Source: SXOA01 sp051004015 (lineage in GTDB: Bacteria; Planctomycetota; Planctomycetia; Pirellulales; Pirellulaceae). From it: DNA of 49,314 nt. The stretch is taken from contig JBPCKT010000153.1 of the NCBI GenBank assembly GCA_051004015.1, forward strand, positions 1 through 49,314. The letters run 5' to 3'. A program made the translations under genes and the position numbers. Positions 43,695 through 49,314 of the stretch are shown one piece after another. The stretch's first letter is position 1. Each line of letters begins with the position of its first letter. Below the pieces are notes generated by a model. That model made no database searches. It was given only the letters and a program-made list of their open reading frames with translations, and was not told where the DNA came from.

Positions 43695-44687
43695 ATGATT
43701 CTGGCAGGAACCTTGGTTGATCATTTGGAGACATTTGTTATGGCCAGCGGTGATTTTCGAGACCGGCTTCTGGCGGGGCTTGGCGGCGAGTGGCCAAAAG
43801 GGTGCGAGCTCAATCCTCAGGTGCTGGAGGAAAAGCAGGAAGAAGGTTTCCGCCGCTTGAAGTTGACTTACCACGCGGAACCAGGGGAAGCGAGCCACGA
43901 GACCGTCGTCACGGCTTACCTGCTGGCTCCCGATGGAGTGAGCGCTGCCAAGAAAGCGCCCGGCATTTGCCTCTGGCATCAGCACAACGGCGCATGGGGG
44001 CTGGGGGCCTCCGAGCCGGCGGGTTTGGCCGGGATGAAGGAGCACCACACCGGCGTCGCTCTGGCCCGCGAGGGCTACGTCGTCCTCTGCCCCGATGCTT
44101 ACGGCTTTGGCGAGCGGAGCAAGGGGTTCAAACAGACGGGCGGCGCCCTGGAGCGATTCCTGTTTCTCAAATACGTCGTCGCCGGCAAGTCGCTCGCCTG
44201 GAAGCACATCCTGGACATGCGGCGGGCAGCCGATTTCCTCACCAGCCGCCCCGAAGTGCATGCCGACCGCCTCGGCTGCTACGGGCATTCGATGGGGAGC
44301 ACGCACACCTGGCTCGTCGGCCCCTGGGAGCCGCGGCTCAAGGCTCTTTGCGGCAACTGCTGCCTGCCGACTTACGCGGGCATCCACCGAGAGCAGATGC
44401 TGCACTGCTTTCCCAACTTCGTCCCCGGACTGCATCAGTACGGCGATACGCCCGACATCGCCGCGCTTATCGCTCCCCGCCCGCTGCACCTCAACTTCGG
44501 CGAGCTCGACGGCGGCAGCCCGATCGACGAAGTCCGCCGCGGCATCGAAACCATCCGCAAGGCTTACGAGTCCATGCACGCCGGCAAGAATTTCTCCTCG
44601 TTCATCGAGGAGAAAACGGGGCACGTCCTGAGCGAGAAAATGTGGGTGAAAGTGAAGGAGTTTTTTGCGAAGCACTTGCGAGTGTAG
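43695..44687 (+). CDS. Alpha/beta hydrolase (dienelactone-hydrolase / acetyl-xylan-esterase type)
   Basis: A 330-residue hydrolase. The nucleophile elbow is GHSMG in GCYGHSMGSTHTW, the likely acid lies in LNFGELDGGSP, and the His is in EEKTGHVLSEKM. ICLWHQHNGAWG provides the oxyanion region. No signal peptide is seen, so it is probably cytoplasmic. An in-frame ATG 45 bases later is an equally good start. The substrate is unknown. It is a single gene between two minus-strand genes. Confidence 0.82.
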   Translation: MILAGTLVDHLETFVMASGDFRDRLLAGLGGEWPKGCELNPQVLEEKQEEGFRRLKLTYHAEPGEASHETVVTAYLLAPDGVSAAKKAPGICLWHQHNGAWGLGASEPAGLAGMKEHHTGVALAREGYVVLCPDAYGFGERSKGFKQTGGALERFLFLKYVVAGKSLAWKHILDMRRAADFLTSRPEVHADRLGCYGHSMGSTHTWLVGPWEPRLKALCGNCCLPTYAGIHREQMLHCFPNFVPGLHQYGDTPDIAALIAPRPLHLNFGELDGGSPIDEVRRGIETIRKAYESMHAGKNFSSFIEEKTGHVLSEKMWVKVKEFFAKHLRV

Positions 44688-44696
44688 CGCCGCCGC

Positions 44697-45428
44697 CTAA
44701 TCCCCCTTCGCGTCCTTTTTCAACGCCGGCTGGGCTGGCTGCGCCGGCTGCCACTGTTGCCATTCGAACTTCGCGCCGGTCAGCTCCTCGAGCTTCTTGC
44801 GCTGGGTCGGGGTAAGGACGCTCATCAGCTCTTTGGTGGTGTCTTCCTGGAGCTTCTTGTAGAACTCCTGGTACTTCTTTTGCATCCCCGCGCGGACCTC
44901 TTCCTCCTTCTTGCGCAGTTCTTCCTTCTGAGCGTCCGTGATGCCAAGCTCTTTGGCCACGTCTTCGCCGCCAATCGCCCCGGCAAAGCCGTAGCCGTAT
45001 CCGCTTTGCTGCAGCTTCATTTGCAGCATGATTTGGGTAAGCCGTTTCTTCTGGTGCGGCAGCAAGAGTTTGTTCACCCGCTCGTCGGTTTCCTTGCCAA
45101 GATCCTGGTAGAGCTCCATGTACTTTTTTTGGCGCTCCTGGGGATCTTCCACCTTGGTTTCGGCGAGAGTCTTGTAAGCCTCGCTCATCTTGGCTTGCAT
45201 TTCCTTCTGAATTTTCTCGAGCTCTGCCTTTTGCTCGTCGATGATCTCGATTTCCTTTTGCAACTGCGGGTAATACAGCAGATAGGTCATCGACTGGCTG
45301 GCAGGGGAATAGCCCCGCGCTCCCCCGGCCGCGCCCCCTCCGCCCTGAACGACGACCTGAGCGGATGCTTGAGAGACGACGCCGAGGGCCATTGCGGCCG
45401 CAAATGCGAAGGTGAAAGGGCGAAACAT
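44697..45428 (-). CDS. Spy/CpxP-like periplasmic protein
   Basis: A 243-residue protein with a signal peptide (FTFAFAAAMALGVVSQASAQ). The body is Lys/Glu-rich coiled coil, with LTxxQ-type motifs: ITDAQKEEL and LTPTQRKKLEELTG. These repeats occur in the Spy/CpxP chaperone family; planctomycetes have many related proteins of unknown role. A Gly-rich segment (VVVQGGGGAAGGARG) follows the signal. It converges on the hydrolase gene with a 9-base gap. Confidence 0.75.
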   Translation of the reverse strand: MFRPFTFAFAAAMALGVVSQASAQVVVQGGGGAAGGARGYSPASQSMTYLLYYPQLQKEIEIIDEQKAELEKIQKEMQAKMSEAYKTLAETKVEDPQERQKKYMELYQDLGKETDERVNKLLLPHQKKRLTQIMLQMKLQQSGYGYGFAGAIGGEDVAKELGITDAQKEELRKKEEEVRAGMQKKYQEFYKKLQEDTTKELMSVLTPTQRKKLEELTGAKFEWQQWQPAQPAQPALKKDAKGD

Positions 45429-45549
45429 GGGCTAATCCTGGGAGGGGATGGGTAGGTGGGGCGCTGGTTAGTTCATTTTGAAGCCGATTTGGTTCAAAGT
45501 CTACGGTTTGACGTCGATAGATTCTAAAGGGTGTCGCTTCAACAACGGC

Positions 45550-46206
45550 TCACGGCGAGGTCCGTAGCGGATTTTCGGCAGCGAGCGCCCCGGCGTGGAA
45601 TTCCTGGGCCGTGTGGACGAAGGTCTGAAAATGGTCGTCGGAGGTGAAGGCCCGGCGAGGAACCACGACGCTGGATACCGACGAGATGTAGATGTAGAGA
45701 GCTTGCTCGGTGACCACGATCTTCTCAATGACGCTCCACCGCGTTTCCAATTGGGAATTAGGGGACGAGTTGATCAAGGACAGTGGCGTCAGGATGATTC
45801 GCCGCGGCCCATTTAAGAGCGGATTTCTCCCTTCGCCGTACATCTTGTCGATCGACTTCCGAAGCCGCCATTCCCGAATTCTCGGAAGGCTAACGAAGAG
45901 ACCCACCACGAGCAGGGCGGCTCCACCTACCAATAACCAGTCATCGAGTGAACGAATACCGCGTTGAACGAGAAATGCAAGCAGCGTTACCACCGCGACA
46001 CCGAAAACTATCAGCTTTCGCAGTTGCTGCGTTCGTGTGGCCGAAGAATGCTTGTGATGATACAAAGCGAATCCAACCAGGTCTTCACGCTGAAATTCAA
46101 ATTCAATGCTCATGCCGCCGTCGGGCCCAACAAGTGCCGCCAACACCGGCGGCTCGGGGGGGAGCGCTGGGTCTGACTGTGGGGGATCGTAGGGATTGGG
46201 TTGCAT
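45550..46206 (-). CDS. YcxB-like membrane protein
   Basis: A 218-residue protein starting MQPNPYDPPQSDP, a typical planctomycete N-terminus. Two adjacent membrane helices follow (IVFGVAVVTLLAFLV and LLVGGAALLVVGLFVSL), and the C-terminal domain (RRIILTPLSLINSSPNSQLE, VIEKIVVTEQALYIYIS, VVVPRRAFTSDDHFQTFV) matches the YcxB-like pattern. Function of the family is unknown. An in-frame ATG 33 bases upstream is possible. Confidence 0.75.
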   Translation of the reverse strand: MQPNPYDPPQSDPALPPEPPVLAALVGPDGGMSIEFEFQREDLVGFALYHHKHSSATRTQQLRKLIVFGVAVVTLLAFLVQRGIRSLDDWLLVGGAALLVVGLFVSLPRIREWRLRKSIDKMYGEGRNPLLNGPRRIILTPLSLINSSPNSQLETRWSVIEKIVVTEQALYIYISSVSSVVVPRRAFTSDDHFQTFVHTAQEFHAGALAAENPLRTSP

Positions 46207-46238
46207 GAGCAGCGAAAGGCAGGGGCAGCGGGCTGCCA

Positions 46239-47369
46239 TCAGAATAGCCGCGCGGAACCGAGAAAGCCAATTGGCTGATTGGTAGTGCCTGTGAACGCGA
46301 GGTCGGCCATGATTTCCCCCAGGACGCTGGTGAACTTGAAGCCGTGGCCGGAGAGTCCGGCCGAGAAGACGACGTTTTTGTGCTGAGGATGGGTGTCGAT
46401 GATGAACTGCTCGTCGGGGGACATTGTGTAGAAGCAGACTTCGTGCCGCGTCAGCCGTGCAGACTCATTCACGCCGAGAAGGATAGTCGCAACAAAGTCT
46501 CGGACGCGTGCCAAATCCTGCTCTTCCAACCGGCGCTGATCGGTGAGTGGGTCCGTTACCGTTTCCCCGCCGCTATGCTCGGCGACTTTCACGCCCAGAT
46601 CATCGACAGCCGGAAAGCCGTAGAACAGCCCGTGCGGCAGTTCATAAAAGAACGTTGGGGCGTTTGGCCCACGATAGACGGGATTGTCGCATTCAAACCA
46701 GTGCAAGTGCTTCCGCCTGACGGTCATGGGAATGCCCAGATCAGCCAAGAGTTGTGGTGCCCAGGCCCCGGCAGTGATGACGAGTTTGTCCGCCGTAAAG
46801 ATCCCCTGGTCCGTGTTGACAAACGCTCCCCCTTCGTCCGAACTCCAGGATTGCACGGTTATGCCGGTCCTAAGTTCCGCTCCGTGTTGCCTGGCGGCGG
46901 CGAGATGGGCGAGAACGCACCGCTCCACTTTCAGATAGCCGGCGGCTGGTTCAAAGACCCCCACCATGCCCGCGGGGACGCGAAAACCAGGGAAGCGGGC
47001 CTGCGACTGAGCAGCAGTCAGCTCATCGACGACCAGTCCATGTTGATTTGCAGCGCCGAGTACGCCGCCGATGACGTATCCCTCCGGCGGACCGATTTGC
47101 AACAGGCCGACCTGGTGAAATAGCTTCTCATCCGCCAGAGATTCCAGCTCTGCCCACAATTCATAAGCCCGCCTCAGCAGGGGCACATAGTCGGCATGTT
47201 CGAAATACGCCTGGCGAATGATCCGCGTCTGGCCATGCGAGCTGCCGCGGTCGTGCCCGCCGGGAAAGCGGTCCAGGCCCAGCACCCGCGCTCCCCGCCG
47301 CGCCAGATGAAACGCCGCCGCGCTCCCCACGCCGCCGGTGCCGAGAACGATTGCGTCGTAATGGTTCAT
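46239..47369 (-). CDS. solA: Sarcosine oxidase / N-methyl-tryptophan oxidase-type FAD enzyme
   Basis: A 376-residue flavoenzyme of the monomeric sarcosine oxidase family, which oxidises secondary amino acids and yields hydrogen peroxide. The FAD-binding motif GTGGVGSAAAFHLARRG opens the protein. C312 in HEVCFYTMSPDEQFIID matches the Cys that covalently holds FAD. The start was chosen at the ATG directly before this motif; an in-frame alternative adds 20 residues. The exact amine substrate cannot be told, so the symbol is a family label. It is divergent from the DUF1501 gene. Confidence 0.85.
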   Translation of the reverse strand: MNHYDAIVLGTGGVGSAAAFHLARRGARVLGLDRFPGGHDRGSSHGQTRIIRQAYFEHADYVPLLRRAYELWAELESLADEKLFHQVGLLQIGPPEGYVIGGVLGAANQHGLVVDELTAAQSQARFPGFRVPAGMVGVFEPAAGYLKVERCVLAHLAAARQHGAELRTGITVQSWSSDEGGAFVNTDQGIFTADKLVITAGAWAPQLLADLGIPMTVRRKHLHWFECDNPVYRGPNAPTFFYELPHGLFYGFPAVDDLGVKVAEHSGGETVTDPLTDQRRLEEQDLARVRDFVATILLGVNESARLTRHEVCFYTMSPDEQFIIDTHPQHKNVVFSAGLSGHGFKFTSVLGEIMADLAFTGTTNQPIGFLGSARLF

Positions 47370-47450
47370 GGCCCGGATTCCTTCGGTCGCGCTTGACTTG
47401 AGGAGTTTGTATCGACCATCATAACGCATTGACAGTGGTTGATTGAAAGC

Positions 47451-47491
47451 CGTAGCGACAGGCGGCCCGCCTGTCCGCTTTTGCGGCTACG
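47451..47491. repeat. Nested palindrome upstream of the DUF1501 gene
   Basis: Outer arms CGTAGC (47451-47456) and GCTACG (47486-47491) enclose GACAGGCGG-C-CCGCCTGTC (47457-47475) and a small CGC-TTTT-GCG hairpin (47476-47485). The three stems form a junction like that of the family 1 repeats. It ends 10 bases before the ATG and would sit in the leader or promoter of that gene. Confidence 0.65.
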
Positions 47492-47500
47492 AGGGAAATC

Positions 47501-48904
47501 ATGCTCACCATCCACGGCACCCCAGACATCTCTCGCCGCGATTTTGTTCGCGCGGGGGCTCTCTGCTTCGGCGGCCTGGCACTGGCGGAATTCTCGCTCC
47601 CCAGTTTGCTCCGCGCCGAAGCCGCTGCCGGGATTCGTTCGTCCAGCAAGGCTGTCGTCTTCGTCCATCTGGATGGCGGGCCGCCGCACATGGACATGAT
47701 CGACCCCAAGCCGGATGCGCCGGCGGAGATTCGGGGCGAATTCAGTCCCATCAGCACGAAGGTTCCCGGCCTGCATATCGGAGAACTACTGCCGCAGCTG
47801 GCGAAATCGGCAGACAAGTTCGCGTTCATCCGTTCGCTGGTCGGCTCGGCCGGCGCGCATGATGCCTTCCAGTGCCAGTCCGGTTTCGCGGCCAAGGACA
47901 TGGAGTCTATCGGCGGAAGGCCGGCGCTGGGCAGCGTCGTCTCCAAGCTGCTGGGTTCCACGGCCGATCAAGCACCGTCGTTTGTGGACCTGATGCAAGG
48001 GCGAGCGTTCGTCCGCAACAGCGCCCGTCCCGGTTTTCTTGGCCCCGCGTTTCAGCCCTTTCGGCCGGACATCTCCCGCCTTTTCGCCCGCGAGCTCGAA
48101 CCGGGGATGAAGAATGAGCTTGCTCGCCGCGGCAACGGCCACGCAACAAGCCTGGCGATGAACGATGGACTATCGCTCGGCCGGATCGACGATAGAACGC
48201 AGCTTTTGTCCGGCCTCGATCGCTTCCGCCGCGAGACTGACCGCAGTGGAATGATGGGAGCCGTGGACGACTTCACCCAACAAGCGGTCGGCATTCTCAC
48301 ATCCGGCAAATTCGCGAAAGCTCTTGATCTGGCCAGTGAACCTGCGCGAGGCCTCGCCCGCTACTCTCTCCCGCAGCCGGTGGCTCGAGTCGGCACCAGC
48401 GACGACGGCAGTGCCGTGAAGAAATTCTTGCTCGCCCGCCGCCTGCTCGAAGCCGGTGTCCGCGTGGTCAGCCTCTCGCTCTCCGACTATGACACCCACA
48501 GCGGCAACTTCGACCGACTGCGGCGACTGATGCCGGTGCTGGACTGCGGCTTGACCGCGCTGGTCGCCGATTTGGAAGAGCGGGGGATGCTGCGGGACGT
48601 CTCCATCGTCGCCTGGGGCGAGTTTGGCCGCACGCCCAAGGTCAACAAGAGCGCCGGACGGGACCACTGGCCGGGCGTTGGCATGGCCCTCCTCGCTGGC
48701 GGCGGCATGAAAACTGGCCAGGTCATCGGCAGCACCGACCGCCTCGCCTCCATCCCCGCCAGCCGGCCGGTTCATTATCAGGACGTCATCGCCACTCTCT
48801 ATCACAACCTCGGCATCAGTCCCACCGCCACCACACTGCTTGACCCCAGTGGCCGGCCGCAGCATGTGGTGGATAAGGGGCAGGTGGTTACGGAGCTGTT
48901 GTAG
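47501..48904 (+). CDS. DUF1501 protein with Tat signal
   Basis: A 467-residue protein of the DUF1501 family, an alkaline-phosphatase/sulfatase-like fold abundant in planctomycetes. A twin-arginine motif (SRRDFVR, 11-17) and a hydrophobic stretch (AGALCFGGLALAEFSLPS) mark export of the folded protein. VFVHLDGGPPHMDMIDPKPD is the usual opening of the domain; VAWGEFGRTPKVNKSAGRDH lies near the conserved metal-site region. It follows a nested palindrome. Substrate unknown. Such genes often sit beside a DUF1553/1549 cytochrome partner, but none is seen here. Confidence 0.88.
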   Translation: MLTIHGTPDISRRDFVRAGALCFGGLALAEFSLPSLLRAEAAAGIRSSSKAVVFVHLDGGPPHMDMIDPKPDAPAEIRGEFSPISTKVPGLHIGELLPQLAKSADKFAFIRSLVGSAGAHDAFQCQSGFAAKDMESIGGRPALGSVVSKLLGSTADQAPSFVDLMQGRAFVRNSARPGFLGPAFQPFRPDISRLFARELEPGMKNELARRGNGHATSLAMNDGLSLGRIDDRTQLLSGLDRFRRETDRSGMMGAVDDFTQQAVGILTSGKFAKALDLASEPARGLARYSLPQPVARVGTSDDGSAVKKFLLARRLLEAGVRVVSLSLSDYDTHSGNFDRLRRLMPVLDCGLTALVADLEERGMLRDVSIVAWGEFGRTPKVNKSAGRDHWPGVGMALLAGGGMKTGQVIGSTDRLASIPASRPVHYQDVIATLYHNLGISPTATTLLDPSGRPQHVVDKGQVVTELL

Positions 48905-49130
48905 CATTGGTTTTCTCCCGACCGGAATTCCGCCGAGCGATCCAGGAAACCAGGCAGCCGCCGAGAATCGCCCACAGGCCAGCCAGTATTGCGTGGCCGA
49001 TGTCTCGACAGACTACCCATGGAATTTTTCGATGAGGCTGCTGTGCAGCCGCGCTGGCCGGCACCGTTCCTGGTGAGAATCCTCCGCCCGCGGGCCATGC
49101 CACTGATGGGGCTGCGCCTCCGCCTCCCAT
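48888..49130 (-). CDS. Small membrane protein, doubtful
   Basis: An 80-residue open frame with a Gly/Ala/Pro-rich N-terminus and one hydrophobic helix (GHAILAGLWAILGGCLVSW) followed by a basic stretch (IARRNSGREK). Its end overlaps the DUF1501 gene by 17 bases in a convergent manner. No clear ribosome-binding site is present, and the frame is closed about 75 bases upstream of the ATG. It could be a real minor protein or chance. Confidence 0.35.
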   Translation of the reverse strand: MGGGGAAPSVAWPAGGGFSPGTVPASAAAQQPHRKIPWVVCRDIGHAILAGLWAILGGCLVSWIARRNSGREKTNATTAP

Positions 49131-49314
49131 TGGTGGTGCGACCCGGGGAGGGTTCCAGATACGGCTTTCATAATTAAGGGCAATGTTGCGAATGGCATCA
49201 AATTAAGCCCAAGTCATTGCCGCAACGTCGTTAAGCGTTGCTGTGCTAGCGATGCAATCGACAAATGCTGTCGGACAAAACGCGGCAGTTTTGCAAAGCC
49301 AAATCCCTGACAGC
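49131..49314. other. Right-hand end of the window, nothing recognised
   Basis: No gene, RNA or clear hairpin seen. The stretch is more AT-rich than the coding regions and could hold a promoter of a gene outside the window. Confidence 0.3.

Overview
The window looks like a chromosomal segment of a GC-rich planctomycete, probably a Pirellulales- or Gemmatales-like lineage. The evidence is a Tat-exported DUF1501 protein, a secreted seven-loop EF-hand protein, an M14 peptidase carrying Asp-rich calcium-type loops, a short NPYDPP-type N-terminus, Spy-like LTxxQ proteins, many lipoproteins with no recognisable function, and intergenic palindromic repeats. This assignment is inference from gene content; there is no rRNA or marker gene here to settle it. 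I found no tRNA, rRNA, CRISPR array or prophage. The only transposase trace is the last 35 codons of an ISL3-like transposase at the left edge.

Layout. 1-3974: transposase tail, EF-hand protein (-), M14 carboxypeptidase (+), DUF104/PIN toxin-antitoxin pair (-). 4025-7766 (-): a large membrane-anchored lipoprotein followed by an ABC ATPase, with no permease beside it. 8052-13892: a membrane protein (-), then a tight (+) run of phytanoyl-CoA-dioxygenase-like protein, fructose-1,6-bisphosphatase and a hybrid histidine kinase. 14098-15762: motA-motB. 15776-20422: a small secreted protein, an Nramp-like transporter, folC and a secreted protein. 21219-26828: a compact operon of ABC ATPase, ABC permease, an unknown anchored helical protein and a BtuF-like binding protein. 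27137-29506: a TolC-like outer-membrane lipoprotein. 29894-34083: lysine 2,3-aminomutase, then two ATP-grasp ligases, the second fused to a GNAT acetyltransferase. 34246-37967: rpmB and gatC-gatA-gatB, supplying Asn/Gln-tRNA amidation. 38005-40094: two adjacent paralogous small genes and asd. 40110-49130: a cyclic-nucleotide-domain hybrid kinase, a lipoprotein, an alpha/beta hydrolase, a Spy-like protein, a YcxB-like membrane protein, a sarcosine-oxidase-type flavoenzyme, the DUF1501 protein and a doubtful small membrane protein.

The most unusual signal is a set of short, highly structured palindromic repeats placed at or inside gene ends. One family has three copies (18547-18602, 31209-31261, 34063-34118). 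Each copy has AGTA/TACT ends and two hairpins whose apices are complementary to each other, and one stem pair shows a compensatory swap between copies. One copy sits in frame inside folC and two supply the stop codons of other genes. A second family (GGTAGGCTTCCAGCCTGCCC, three copies) forms the linker between the ATP-grasp and GNAT domains of one protein and supplies the gatA stop codon. A roughly 168-bp element with 32-bp inverted ends begins one base before the stop codon of the first ATP-grasp gene. Single palindromes of similar plan lie at 14025, 17938, 21130 and 47451. Together they suggest small non-coding elements that enter gene termini and sometimes reshape proteins.

A second candidate system is the kamA / ATP-grasp / ATP-grasp-GNAT cluster. 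It could make, ligate and acetylate beta-lysine or a related amino acid, but that pathway is inference.
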